A stretch of 64,000 nucleotides of DNA, taken from Asterias rubens. Lineage: Eukaryota > Echinodermata > Asteroidea > Forcipulatida > Asteriidae. This document shows, one piece after another, positions 1 through 23,100 of this stretch (positions within the stretch are counted from its first letter, which is position 1; each line of letters begins with the position of its first letter). The stretch is from contig NC_047068.1 in NCBI RefSeq assembly GCF_902459465.1, positions 17,941,195-18,005,194 on the forward strand. Direction: 5' to 3'. A program made the translations under genes and the position numbers. The notes below the pieces were generated by a model. The model did no database searches. It saw only the letters and a list, made by a program, of their open reading frames with translations, and was not told the origin of the DNA.

Positions 1-73
1 TCATTTTTATCTTTTTTGGGGGTTCAGCGAGTTCACTGAAACAAGGCTAAAAGCCACTCTTGGTAAGGGGCTA

Positions 74-10417
<10,344 letters not shown>

Positions 10418-10505
10418 CTTTCTTCATCCACTTCGCTCTATTGATTTTAAATTCAAAGAATTTGAAATTAAAATCATTAACCATTCCCTTCACACACTCT
10501 CATCA

Positions 10506-10538
10506 TTTACCGCGGGAACACACAAAAGGCATTGTGGG
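10506..10538 (-). promoter_or_regulatory. Candidate E2F-like and ZNF143-like sites upstream of the Suz12 ATG
   Basis: Read on the minus strand, 10518-10506 is TTCCCGCGGTAAA, which contains the E2F core TTCCCGC. About ten bases farther upstream, 10538-10529 reads CCCACAATGC, one base from the CCCAnAATGC core of ZNF143/THAP11 sites. Both lie 90-120 nt before the ATG, where a TATA-less proximal promoter is expected. E2F control of PRC2 genes is established in mammals; its operation here is inferred from the motifs only. Confidence 0.35.
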
Positions 10539-10822
10539 TATGTACACGGAGCGCAGCTAACAGTCTAGTATCGACTACCAGTAACCGGAATGGAATAGAT
10601 GGTCTACATTGTATCGAATTACTGCGCGTCTCACTGAATCAGCAGCTATTGAATATTCATGATTCCAAAACTTAATTGGTGTTTTGCCGTGAGAGACTTT
10701 CCAAGATTTACAGTTTTCGGAAAAAATATCTGATCAGTGTTATGCTCAAGACTCAGTTGGCCACACTATTCGATCGTGGATGACAATTAATGTTTGTGTG
10801 CTAAGCAAAACTTAAAGACACT

Positions 10823-11080
10823 GCAGCCGATTTCACAAAAAGCAAGGATTAATCCTATCTCGAGTTAAGACGACACGAATATCTCTTAACTTAGGATGGG
10901 TTCAATGCTTCCTAACGTCTTTGGATACGGAACTGAACTCGTCCTAAGTCCCAAAGATTAATCCTAAGTTAGGTTTGGTGAAATCGACGGCCGGCAGGAC
11001 ACTATTGGTAATGTCAAAGCTCCCGATCACTTGGTGTATCTCAACATAGCTTATGCATAAAATAACAAACCTGTGAAAAA
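10823..11080. repeat. Two MITE pieces side by side upstream of Suz12
   Basis: Positions 10823-10992 are an imperfect palindrome starting GCAGCCGATTTCAC and ending GGTGAAATCGACGGC, related to 34873-35027. Positions 10996-11080 are the left quarter of the 386-bp TTAAAGGCAGTGGACACTAT element (see 36473), including CTCAACATA and TGCATAAAATAACAAACCTG. Confidence 0.6.
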
Positions 11081-11269
11081 TTTAACACAATTTATTAATG
11101 CATATCGCTTAGTAGAAACATGAAGGAATAAATTCTAATTTAATTCCTCCATGGTAAACAACACAAATTACAGTTACGTTTGCGTTGATGTGGCTGCAGT
11201 CGACGGCGGCAGCGGCGGTGGCGGCGACGACGATGACAACGACAACTACGTCGACGAAAATGACAACGA

Positions 11270-11273
11270 CAAC

Positions 11274-11369
<96 letters not shown>

Positions 11370-11475
11370 CAACAACAACAACAGCAACAACAGCAACAAC
11401 AACAATAACAACAGCAACAACAGCAACAACAGCAACAACAGTAACAACAGCAGCAGCAACAGCAACAACAGCAGC

Positions 11476-11506
<31 letters not shown>

Positions 11507-11575
11507 AAAACAACAACAACAACAGCAACAAAAACAACAACAACAACAGCAACAACAACAACAACAGCAGCAGTG
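11270..11575. repeat. CAA/CAG trinucleotide block (about 300 bp)
   Basis: A run of CAA triplets passes into about 13 CAG triplets and then into an irregular CAA/CAG/AACAGC mixture. The bases before it (11205-11270) are degenerate GAC/GAT/AAC triplets. Several frames on both strands are open (poly-Gln, poly-Asn/Ser, poly-Leu, poly-Val/Ala), as expected of any triplet repeat. In-frame stops in the Gln frame and the absence of splice or family signals argue for non-coding DNA. Confidence 0.9.
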
Positions 11576-12889
11576 CGCCTTGACTGAAGGCTACACCTGA
11601 CACAGCAGTGTGACGTTATCTTTACCAGATAGAATAGATTCATGGTTGTGTTTGCTCAAGGATGGAGCTTTTTGTGTTGTTATATAATAGGATGGGTATA
11701 CATGTAACAGGAATATGCACCCACAGCCTATACAGAAAAACACTGCTGTACAAGAAAGGGCAATGCATTGTTTGACCAACATTCTCCATGTTGGCAAATG
11801 TTGAAGAACAACTTCCGTCATCCCAGGATGAAAAGTGGACATAACAAAGTCACGTCATCAATTTCAGTCCGTTACTTTTCGTTTCGTATTCAGGCAGTGC
11901 TGTAATCATATTGAATAAAGTCGATCAGCAGTTACTGCATGAATGAAGAACTACCGTAAAAGGGGGTAAGTTAATTAAATATCTGATATTGTTAACGGTT
12001 TACCACAATCATAACGGTGCCCATGGATAAGGACAGAGCAAACAGCTGATACCCAATTCCATAGGCCGAATTGAGAGTGTTTACGTGTGTATAGCAGGCA
12101 TATCTGATTGGTGATGCTTTTCTGATCACTGAGCATTAGGCATGAGTTCAAATCCATCCTGCTCCCATGGTCCATTTCAAAGGAAAACTGATGACTACAG
12201 TAGACACGCTCCGAGTCCGTTGCTGTCATCTGCAAGCATCTGGGCCCAATTTCATAGAGCTGCTTAAGCACAAAAAGTAGCTAAGCATAAGGCTTACCAG
12301 AGTAAAGTTACCAGCTGAGTCACGTGTACAATTTGTGTGTGGTATCCAACTCAAAAGTTCTGCTAAGCAGACAACTTACTGTTTAAGCAATTCAGCTTAT
12401 AAGCAGCTCTGTGAAATTGGGCCATGCTGATGAGACAGTCAATCAATTAATTATTGTATAAATGTGACATAACCTTGGCCCAGTCAGGCCCTTAAGCACA
12501 ACAACTAGCAACAAAGGTGTATAATAAGAAACGGAATAAGGTATTGTAACCCCTGCCCTTGGCTGGTTTGCGGCATAATGTTAACTTCTTTAGCATCGAT
12601 CTCTGCTTATAAAGCCGCTGTATGAAATTGACATTGACAGTGGCTTTAATGTTGCTGACTGTGCATAACTGTTGTTTTAAGAAGATTCAAAAACACATTT
12701 TCCACCGTCCAAAGGGAGCTATTTTTGGTATGCATGTTGTTATTGGCTATAGTTAATGCAATAACTTGTGTTTATATCCGCTACGGGTGTGTCCATGTTT
12801 GTTTACAAATACCAGATCCATGTTGGCCTACAATAAAAGTTTATAATAGATATTAAATTTGCATCGGGGATAAGACTATTGGTTTTGTA

Positions 12890-13030
12890 TTTACCCATTA
12901 TACACCGATGTGTGTGTAAGTACGTATCCCGAGTCACAGGAATTCATTACTCGGGAATCCCATGCAATTCTATAGAGCAATGTCTTACCAACTAGACCAC
13001 CGAGATTGCCGGTAATATAGCTAGAGGCAG
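12890..13030 (-). mobile_element. tRNA-derived SINE, minus-strand copy
   Basis: On the minus strand, CGGCAATCTCGGTGGTCTAG and TTGGTAAGACATTG mimic the tRNA D-arm and box A. TTCCCGAGTAAT and CTGTGACTCGGGATACGTA follow. The copies at 54057-54235 (CGGGCAATCTCAGTGGTATA) and 30455-30640 share this layout. Confidence 0.6.
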
Positions 13031-13764
13031 TTCCAATCCTATGTTTTTAGCAGCGGGTACCGCAACGATCTAACATAATGTGTAAAATTTGCATCGGGAT
13101 AAAAACTTAATAACCAAAAATTGCCTTCTGTGTCTCAAGCAGAGCCCAACAAACAAAAATGTCAACTAGTTTCATCAAAGTACATGTATTGTTGGTTCTC
13201 GTCAGTAGGTTGATGTAGAGCAAACAACACAGGGACATGTTGTGTTGTTTGTAGAGATTTGAATTGCGGCGCGAATTTGTATTTGCACAAGTAGATTTCA
13301 ATTGAGGCAAGTATAAAACCATTTGGGATTTGTGTCGGAGTTCAAACATTTTTTCCGACCATGACAGTTTCAGAAACATTTTTATGGAGGATCGGTTCAT
13401 ATTGTGTATTCGTTGCATAATTAATATCGACGGTTTATGTGCGAGTGCGTGTGTAATTTTCGTTAGGCTTTAAAATTAGATTATATTATAAGATTATATT
13501 AGAATGGTTTATTAGCCAATGATTAAAAACAATCAAAGAGTTTGAAGTATTGGTCTCACATCATAAATAAACTATAGTTATCCTCAAACACAATACAATA
13601 ATATAATTTGTTTTCCTTCCTTTCTGTAGGAACAAAGTGCAGCTTGCTAAAGCCATCTGACTTTTGTATTCTCTTCGTACTATTTGTTAGTGACTACTAT
13701 GGTGGGCTACATTGACGACTGAACTTTTTTTTTAAGCTTAAATTTGCGAACGAGAAGTAGGAGC

Positions 13765-15179
13765 ATGGGGGTAGGTACAAGACGCCGCGCTGCCCGGAGG
13801 CGGCGAGTTCAACAACGGCGTCGCAATCACCAAGTACACCGTCGACGTCGCAATCATCACCACCGTACTCGCCACGTCACGACTACCGTGGGGCTGGCTG
13901 GGCTGTTCGGTGGTCAGCGACATCATGCAAATCATGTTAATCATGCAAATCATGGAAATCAATCTACAGTGGTAACCATCAGCACAACCACTTCATCGTC
14001 ATCAACAGAAAGAACTACCCCCCGGCTACCAGCGTGGTGTGGGTGCGCAGTGGTAACCGTCGTCTTACTGACAATTTCTATCGTAGGGTTTGCAGTTCCG
14101 GCAGTCCCTGTACCAGTCGGGATTACAACCATGTTTTTGTTTTTCATGATAATTGTTCTTCCTTTTGTGACGAACTTACGGAGCCGCCAGGCAGCTAGGA
14201 GAGCTGGTATGGCCAGCGACCTTGATCTTCAAGCGCAAGCACCATCTGCAGTCACAGGTGGAGTGGTCATTACTGAACTGTCATCAGTTGAGGAAGCAAG
14301 TCCAGCAAATGGGTAAGTCACTTCTGCCATGTTTGAGTCCATCATTTGGTGACAAAAGTTATAACTTAATAATAACATTGGGGCATTTCAACGAGTCTAT
14401 GCTCAGCACTCAGCAGAGTGTGGTTTGAGTCCCCGTCGTGACACTTGTGTCCTTAAGCAAGACACCTAACCATGAGTGCATGCTTCGTCCTTCGGATGGG
14501 CCGTAAAACTGTTGGTCCCGTATGTTGTGTTGTGTAATTAACGTAAAAGAATTTAGTGCACTATCGAAAAGAGAAGGGTTCACCCCGATGTTACTGGTTT
14601 GATCGGTTGCACATTGCGCCTCAAACCCTTGATACACATTATAAAAGGAGTAGGTATCATACATCAAACAATAGCCCCACATTGCAGGGAAATACTGAAT
14701 GTTCACGCGCCTTGAGCGTTACTGAGTGACGGATAAGAAGCCACTATTATTACAACTGCAAAGTTGAAAAATGCTGTGAATTTATTTAAAACAGTTTGAG
14801 CGATTGAGAATGCAACGATTTATAGGCACAATACATTTTCTTCAAGTTGATTGGAATGAGTGTTTTTTCGCATTCGTTTTACTATTGATGAGTTTTTGTC
14901 TCCTTATTTTGCTGCAGTCCTGGTGGTATACCTGTCTTTAACTACGACCCACCTCCATCATTCAATGAAGCTATGGCAGACCCGGTATCCCCTTCTGCTC
15001 CTTGGATGACAGGGGTTCCATCACAAACACCTCCTGCGTACACAGCTACTATTGGAGGAACACTACAAGACCCTGTCTATCCACCGCCAATGGGGGCGCC
15101 CCTCAATGAAGAGGAACTACCACCACCGCCATCTTACGATGACGTTATAAGCGGAACGAATACATACACACCACAATAA
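13765..15179 (+). CDS. Gene A: Arg-rich two-TM protein with a C-terminal PPPPSYDD motif (two exons, 269 aa)
   Basis: Family not recognised. Exons 13765-14312 and 14918-15179 join in phase 2 through a Gly codon (GG|T) across a GTAAGT/GCAG intron. Residues 1-40 are very rich in Arg and His. Residues 65-90 are Ser/Thr-rich. Two hydrophobic segments, about 92-111 and 118-136, are separated by a short PAVPVPV turn and followed by RSRQAARR, so both ends probably face the cytosol. The tail holds PPPSF (195-199), PPAY (221-224) and PPPPSYDD (251-258); PPxY motifs normally bind WW domains. The ATG at 13765 follows a pyrimidine-rich acceptor (ag at 13628-13629), so a 5' UTR exon from 13630 is likely. 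Gene C at 60840 is a probable paralogue with the same intron phase. Membrane and ubiquitin-ligase adaptor roles are inference. Confidence 0.8.
14385..14625 (+). mobile_element. SINE in the gene A intron
   Basis: It contains segments I recall from a SINE common in marine invertebrates: TCCTTAAGCAAGACACCTAA, CTTCGTCCTTCGGATGGGCC, GTTGGTCCCGTATGTTGTG, GTGCACTATCGAAAAGAGAA. The 5' part (TCAGCACTCAGCAGAGTGTG and TTTGAGTCCCC) looks tRNA-like. The class name is from memory. Confidence 0.65.
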
Positions 15180-15435
15180 GGGTGCACCCCACTTAATAAA
15201 CTCCCATGGCATACAGTGCAAAGTGCTAAATATTCAGAAATACACAGATTTTACGGTAAAGGATTTGTTTTTTGACACTTGGTATATTTTTTACAGTGAA
15301 ACTAAAATCCTCTGTCTAATATAGAATATTTTGAAGTCGCACCCATAAGGCCATACGCATAGCAGCTGCTACTTAACATGTGTGTATTAATTGATCACAT
15401 ATTTTATACGGCGTCTGTTGATTGATCAAACCCTA

Positions 15436-15441
15436 AATAAA
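15436..15441 (+). terminator. Likely poly(A) signal of gene A
   Basis: AATAAA about 257 nt after the stop codon, in AT-rich sequence. An earlier AATAAA at 15195-15200 is only 16 nt after the stop and is less likely to be the main signal. Confidence 0.4.
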
Positions 15442-16047
15442 ATAATGATTAGGTCTAAATATGATTGTACCTTATACCTTTAAAATGATTTGTATATTGT
15501 TTTTTATAATGGAAACCGAGTGCTTAAAACCTTTCATAGTTATTGCTAATTATGCATATCAATTTTTAAACTGTTTTAACATTCAGAATGTTTATTAAAC
15601 ATTATGAAGACGTATAATAGTTTAATATAAACAGTATGTATATTTTGTTAATTTAATTGTGCATATATGTCAAACGCAATGTATTTATACAATTTTATTT
15701 TATTATACAAGATTGTTGTTTTGTAGTGATAGATAATAGTTCATCAAGCTCAAACCACAACAGTTCCTAATCTAATAATAGCAACAACACCACTTGCAAA
15801 CCACGTGCGTCTCCACCCCTCGACCAATACAGAGGGGCAATTGTAGTCTGGTTCCCAGACCCCAAAATCTCCGACTAGGCTCTGTGGTCAGGAATCTTTG
15901 GTCAGGGGGACCAGACTAGGGCAATTGCAAACCTTTGGAAGCGCAGTTGCACATTTGATTGGTCAGGTGAATTAAGAGGCGTGGTTTCGATCCGTCGATC
16001 AACCAATTATTGGTTGTCGGACCGGTATTACATTTTATTCTATAATG

Positions 16048-16147
16048 TGGGACTTTGGAACATTAGGTGGCAGAAGACTTACTAAGTAAGTTTCCAATAC
16101 TGAGAAAGATGGGTAAGTCTGCTGCCACCTAGCGTCACAAAGTCCCC
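16048..16147. mobile_element. Palindromic MITE, copy 2 of the 916-1059 family
   Basis: GGGACTTTGGAACATTAGGT and GGCAGAAGACTTAC on the left mirror GTAAGTCTGCTGCCACCTAG and CAAAGTCCCC on the right. At 100 bp it is shorter than copy 1. Confidence 0.7.
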
Positions 16148-16149
16148 GT

Positions 16150-19100
16150 TTGTCTAGGTAAAAATTTACTCTTCCAAAATAAGTACTTATATTTCGGAGT
16201 TGATGATGTAGCGACCATGTAAGACTGGCCAAAGATAAATTTGAACTGTACATATTTATTATTACTAACTGAACCAGCAGCATTTTGCTGTTTTCATAAT
16301 TTTTTACACGATACCTTTTATATCTTATTTCCGGTTTATTTACATTAAATTACTTGATTGTTAAGTGATTGAACCGAAATTATAAACAATTAAAAGAAAT
16401 AACGGATAAATGAAACAGATATCTGTTTCCCTAAAACCTCTTGTTTGATAACTTCTTTTGTATTACAAATTATAGAACCTTTGCATCTTTTGCTTCATAG
16501 ATTTTTTCAGGAGATACGAGGTCCGGAGATTCAGTCCCCGATAAATATCAGATTTATTCTGTTGAGTAATTAGAATAAATCAAAAGGAAAATTAACATGG
16601 GCTTGTGATGAGGAGGAGGAATTAAAAGAGGGCGCTGTCGGAAGTAGTTTGTTCATATTATTCGCCATGGTGTGGGGGATCTCTCCTGCCACAGCGATCC
16701 AGATGCAATCTTGAATGGAAAGGGACAAAGCTGTGGAGTGTGAGGATGTCACACGCCCTCTGTGGATTGTCCAAACTAAATACATGCAACTTCATATGGC
16801 CCGATTTCGAGAGTCGCTAACGTATAACACACACCTACAAATCATTATCAGAATCAGTTGCTTACACGAATCGATCTGAAATCGTTACCATACGAAAAAG
16901 TGATTGAATGTAAGCATTGGGTTCCGACCTTTGACCCGCTACGAGAGGCTTGAATTACTAATCCAGTTCTGAACTCAATGTTTCATAAGGCTGGCGCATT
17001 CAATATTGATTGTTTTAAAGAACCAGTGGAAATAAATCATGGGCACATTAAATGTCACATTATATGGCATTTCGGCTTCGGCGAAGCAAGATTTATGCGG
17101 ATCAAACAAGTCCTGTCCTGTATGTTATCTTGATGGGGGTGATGACTGGCAAGTACCTGCTCATTAGATGGGTGTGAGTAAGATCAAAGGAAAACCTAGA
17201 AATGTCAATACAGAAATGTAAAAAAGAAAAGTCAATCAGAAGAAAAGATGGAGAGAAGAAATCCAGACACACATCCACGACAACTTGGACCAGATAAAAT
17301 TGCATGAGGAGGGCTCCATCCAACCAAGGAGGTAGAATTCTACCTCCATGATCCACCAAGGGACGAACATCAGTCTAATGATGAATGGCAAAGTGAGAGG
17401 AGAGGCCACCTTTATGTAGCGTAGGCCTACTCGTAGAAAAATCTTTGCAACAAGTGTCCACTTCCTACATTACTGTACTCTACATGTAGCTTCCTTGCCT
17501 CATTACCGTATTCAAGACACGTTATATCTCGCAACCTGTCTATCCCTCACCACCCTGCGGGGAAATCGAAGCGCGGCGACGGTATGAATTCACGCCCCTG
17601 TACGTAGCTAGACGGTATCGTCACCCGTGAAACCAAGTCTTGTGAAAATAATATGGGGTCGATTATCAACTCGTCATTGCCGGCTGCGTAATGGTGTAAT
17701 TATTGGAAGGGGAGGGAGAAAGTTGTGGTGTAAGTTTAAATCACTCACTTAGATGATCATTAGACGACGATTTTAGGTTATAACTTTTATTACTAAGGAG
17801 GACAGCTTCGTTACAGGTCACAAACAGTGGAGTATCCAAACATTTTAATTTTTAGAGGGGAGCTTTTCACGTAATAAGCATGCATGCGAAACCAGTTAAA
17901 ATGCAAGAGGTGAAAAAATCACTGTACTGAACCGTGTACATTATGCATAATTCCAGACATTCCTCTATGACTTGCAGAGGTTATAAGCACAACATATATA
18001 TTAATTAAGAAAACAACTTCCTTTGTTGATCTTCTTATCATAGTATCTATTTTCATCTCTGTCTCTTGTCATAAGCGTGTTTAATGCAGACGTGTGATAT
18101 TTATGCAACTTTATAATCTTCATATAAACACAATAATGAATTGGGGGAAAATTAAGGTTTGTTGTCAAAAGGTGGTAATTATGTGCATAAATTAACGAAA
18201 TAAGTTTTATTATTATAGAAATATATAATGGAAATAATGCATCTTAGAGAACAGTTAATGAGCGCATCAGTGTATCATCTGCGAAAAAAAGTAAAGCAGA
18301 CGAACCAGAAATAATGTACAGTACCAATCTCTATGTCAGCAGACATAAATACATATTCATAAGTAGACTTTAGTCTTGCATATTCATAGCTCGTGCCGAA
18401 GCGGTGAGGGAATAGCATGTATAACACAGTCAATGTTCACAGTCGCGGCTCACTTGCATCGCAAAGCCTTTCTAGCCATGTTTGAGGTTGAACGTGTAAG
18501 TTGATACATAAAAAGTGACCGAAAACAGCACAGCCGAAGTGGTGATTTTTATCACTTCACTATTTGGTAAACTCAGGTGGTTTTTTTTTTATCGTGTTTT
18601 CTGGCAAGATGGACCACATTTTGATGAGTATTTGTGCGATTGGAAACCTAAGCTGACAGATTGTTTATTCCCTGACTGGTTATCATGGTCAAGGTCTTGT
18701 TAACGACAGTGAGATGCTTTCAGAGTGTGCTTCTGCCTTGACTTGCTCGTGTGATAAGAACAGGTAGGTTGTCAACTGTTTCACACATTAGCCTTTATAA
18801 TATTATAAAGGTGTTTAACAATAACGCGATTGCAAAATTACTAAATATAAATAACAACGAAAACACTTCGCAGTTGTGTTTGTTGTTGTGTTCATTCACA
18901 CAGAATTAAAACAAGTGCTTTCTTTTTCTATTTTGTGTTATGCGTTAAACAAGTTAACGACGGCCGAGTTTAAAATAATGCCACAAATTCCTCTGCTCAT
19001 TTTTTGTCCGAAAATATTCTAATCCCGCATGGGTCGAATTTTACAGAATTGTGTATAGCACGCTGCAGGGAGCCATGCAGTTGCACCTTCAAAGTGACGA

Positions 19101-19535
19101 ACAATTTTGTATAGTGCTTTACGACCGTTTTCTTGTTTTTTATAAGCAAGTTTATAACAAACTTGCCCTGGGCTGAACTATTAAGGTGGTGTGAAATATG
19201 CATAACAAGCTTTTGTATTAACTATGTGAAGTTTGCGGTAGCACCATGTGCAAATCTCTTGTGAGTATGTGTGCTGGTTCTGAAAAGAAACGGTGGTTGA
19301 CAACTCAACGTTACGATCAGTATAATCTGAGTACAAACCCCATACATAAAAAACTACTGCTACGAAATATTGCAAACTATAGAAGATGGCCCGTGCTCGT
19401 GATTGAAGATGCCGTCGCGCAAGGCAAATGAAGAGCCAGACAGCTTGCCTCCATTCCAAGTGGTTAGATTAAGTTCCAAACTAAGTTTCAGAGAAGTTCA
19501 GAGAGAGAGACGATGCAATTCAAGAAGAGGTGCTC
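16150..19535. other. Gene-free stretch
   Basis: AT-rich intergenic DNA. No coding exon, tRNA or complete transposon is supported. The short open frames have no family resemblance. Confidence 0.5.
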
Positions 19536-19539
19536 GACC

Positions 19540-20160
19540 TGATGTGAGTCAGTTCAAAGACGGAACCAAATTGGGCTTCAGCATGGGTCAGAGAGAAGGC
19601 GGGTAAAAACAACGTTGTTTGACTCGACCTGAGTCAGCTGAGAATCGAGACAGCAGAACCACATTAAAGTCGATGGTGCAGCTCACATAGAAGATGTGTA
19701 AACACGAGTTGCTTAACTCTATCTGAATCAACCGAGACAGATTATTAAAATTCAGTTTGATGGTGCAGGTCGAGAAGGCGGGTAAAGGAGAGTTGCTTGA
19801 CAAGACTCTCATTAGAATCAACCGAGACAGCTGAACCAAATTTGTCTTGAGGGTGCAAGTCATACGTAGAAGACGGGTAAATAAAAGCTGATTGACTCTA
19901 TCCGAGTCAACCGAGACAGCAGAACCAAAGTTTGAGGACGCATGTTAATGGAGAAGACGGGTAAAGAAAGGTTGATTGACTCTATCTGAGTCAACCAAGA
20001 CGGCAGATCCAAATTTGGTTTGAGGATGAAGTCGAGGGCGACAGCAGGCAATGACGAATTGCCTGACCCGGTATGCGTCAAATGAGACATCTGAAACGAG
20101 GTCTGTGGATGCAGGTGTAGTGAGAAAGTATGTACTTGACACGATTTGAGGCAATTGGCC
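19540..20160. repeat. Minisatellite of 84-90 bp, about seven diverged copies
   Basis: The motif TCAACCGAGACAGCAGAACC, followed by ...GAGGATGCAGGTC...AGAAGACGGGTAAA and GATTGACTCTATCTGAG, recurs with unit ends near 19650, 19740, 19830, 19919, 20003 and 20089. The copies are quite diverged, so the array is old. The minus strand is largely open across the array but shows no signal of coding use. Confidence 0.8.
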
Positions 20161-23100
20161 ACGTCAGAAGTAGATTAAACCAACACATCACCCGTACATA
20201 AGTAGCTTTTAACGAACTCAACAAATGTAAAGGTATGTTCTCCAAATCCTTTCGAAGCAGATCATACCTTTAAACAGTATCCTTCCCTGTCGTGCTTCCT
20301 GAGCTAGCATGGACCGGAGATTTATTTGATAATTCTACCGTGAGCTACTTCTTCAAGACCCTTGTGAAAATGGCAAGCAGCCACGGTCTTCTTCTTTATT
20401 ATATCTTTCAGGCCATGCCGAATATTGAAGTGAGTTTCCTTCATTAAAAGGAATCGAATTGCCATCTGGTATACTTTAATTTCCTGAGATTGTTTTTTAG
20501 ATATGTGGCATAAAACACACGTGACGGAACTTGAAAAGAAGATAAAAAAGGAACGAAAAGTTAGCAACACCATCACTCCAACTTAAAGGCGGCTACATTT
20601 GGGAATTGTAAAACCAGTATGGGCACACTTAGTTAGGATACTGCAGTAATGCTTTCGGATGCCTGCGAAAGGCTTCATTCCTGAAACCTTTTAAATATTG
20701 GGTGAAATAACGGTTTCAATGGGGTCGTTTAGCTCATATTTAGCTCAAAGTAGTTTGCACGGTTTCGGCAGAAAGAATCTAATAAATAAAATAAATGTGT
20801 AATAAAATCATGGCATTACTGAAATTCTCTAAAGATAAAGTATTTCTATCAAACAAACAGTTTCAATTTCAAAACTGATACAAAATTAATGTGATTTCGA
20901 TTCAATTGACTGAGACTACTGTGTGGGAGAATTCCGTTGTAGTAGAGGAAATGAATGAAGAAAAATGCTACATTTTATGTGAATTCATGTGTAATAGACG
21001 AACAAAGATTGGAATATCGCGACAGAATGATGTATAACAGGATGATGTTGTATTTTTAATGAGCAAGTTAAAATCCTTTATACACTTGAATAGATAACGG
21101 TGGCAAAGAACTTTGGTCTATAATATAAAGAATATGAATGAATAACAAGGCTGTGGTTTATATATTCATATGCTATAGATTACCACAGGTTGAACGCGAC
21201 GGGAGGATTACACAAGATTATGTTGTATTATAAATGAGTAAATTAAATCCTATGGACAGACAAATGTTGAAAACAAGTTAACAATTCTCTGAAAATAATG
21301 TTCTGTATGAGTTTGTTATAGTAGGTTTCTGCACAGGAATCTGATGATGAATAATTAAATATTGTATTTTTTATTTCTGTCCAATTTTTAAGTAACATGG
21401 CCCAAAAATTTCGAAGATTTTTTTTTATCTGAATGAATTTCGAAAGATGATGCTGTTTCAAAACGAAAAACATAGCAGAAACTGCCAAGGACAATGCAAA
21501 CTAAATCTCTAGAAGGTTCATCACTCATGTGTTTTGCTTTATATTCTGTATAATCCTTTTTGCTTGTTGTGTAACTTGTGTTAAGCGCAGTGTTACTTGC
21601 TCTGGTAGATTTTATAAAGCCTGTATTGAACACAAAACCATACTAAGCACCGAAAAGTATTGCTCATCAGAAAAAGGTTACCAAACAAAATTACATTAAG
21701 TTTACATTGTTTCAAGTGACTGATGCCCAACTAAATTTTTAGCTCAGCAAAGACAATTTTCAAGCAGAATTTTCCGCTAAACAGCTTAATATGACACACA
21801 AAGTAAGGCCATACACTTAACATCCACATTGTTTACTGGACGTGAGATAATTTCAGGATCCCCTAAGTGTTATGATCATGTTTAGTTTATAATGAAATTC
21901 CACTTTCATCAAGCCTTCAAGATGTGCTGGCTTCGCAAAACCCAAAACATCTCCTGGCAAGATAAAGGTGCGAAATGAAGAGTTGAGGTTGAAGAGATAT
22001 CAGCTGCGCACATAGAAAACAATTACACAGGTCGTGTACAATTTTAAACAAATAATTTGCAATGTTGTACACGAACCTCCCAGTTTGGTAAAGTTTTACA
22101 TAATGCAGGCTGGGTATGTTTTCATCATTATTTTGTAGATCTTTACTTCAAAAGTCAGTAAAGATATTTCCCGTTTTTTCTTTGTAAACATGAACTGAGT
22201 AAGTTCTACTGAATCGATAATGAAATACTGTTGGTTTGTGTATAACTATATAGACATTTACCAATTTCAATGTAATTTCTTTGGTTGTGTAAATTTTAGC
22301 CATTTAAAAAAAAAAAAAAAAAAAATACAGTTGCGGAGGGGTCGTAGCAAAATAAACGTAGTGTATGCCTACAACCATATTAGTTTGGGAAAAGGCAAGC
22401 CTTAACCAATTCAAAATGTTCCTCGAACTTAATAAAGAATGCCAAATTGTTGTATATTAATTGGCAAGCTGCTTGCGATAGAGACGTTCTTGATTTTTCT
22501 TAAATATTGTTGTTGAGGCGGTATCAATGTTGAAGTGCCGAAGGTAGTTTAAACGAGAGATAATTATTCAATAGCTTCTTTAAAGAGCCACTCTTTCTTT
22601 GGCCATCCATCTGTTAAATACAGTAAAACTTACAATTTCATATACAACTGCCAACTTTAAAGTTATAAAATTTCTAAAGGTTCAAAATTTACGAACTGAA
22701 ACAAGTTATTATAAATATATATTATGTATATATATATTATGAATCTGATCAGTAATCCCAGTTAATTCTAAAGGAAATCCCCCTTCAAATCAGTTTGAAA
22801 TGTCCTTCAATATTCAATATAAGAAATGATTATTGTATAAGGCTAAGACCTCGCTGCTGGCAGGTGCACGAATAAGTGTCTTCCGGCAAAATCCGTTTTT
22901 ACGGCGTATAAGCGATTTTGTTTTGCAGCGTACTGCCAAGATTGGAGTAAGACCTAATCCGCATGATGGAACGGCGTTCACGTAGACGGACTTTAAGCTC
23001 ACTAGTGTTTTGCTGACAGCGCAGAGAAAAAAACATCGCAGTGTTTTACTGACCGTGAGCAAATCGTTCCTCGAAGCGGCAAAAACATCACCCTTCAGGC

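Larger units (their letters stand above)
10560..13629. other. Intergenic region between Suz12 and gene A
   Basis: Apart from the MITEs at 10823-11080 and the CAA/CAG block, it holds a 'CTGCTTAAGCA' repeat copy (about 12240-12425, with a worn partner to 12620) and a tRNA-derived SINE at 12890-13030. No coding region or RNA gene could be supported. Confidence 0.6.

Noticed and set aside
11109..11643. Long minus-strand frames of poly-Leu and poly-Val/Ala over the CAA/CAG block
   Set aside because: Any long triplet repeat is open in several frames. No splice sites, start context or family similarity supports a protein.
20229..20274. Possible CRISPR-like or inverted array
   Set aside because: A single small palindrome; no regular spacers, and the sequence is an animal genome.
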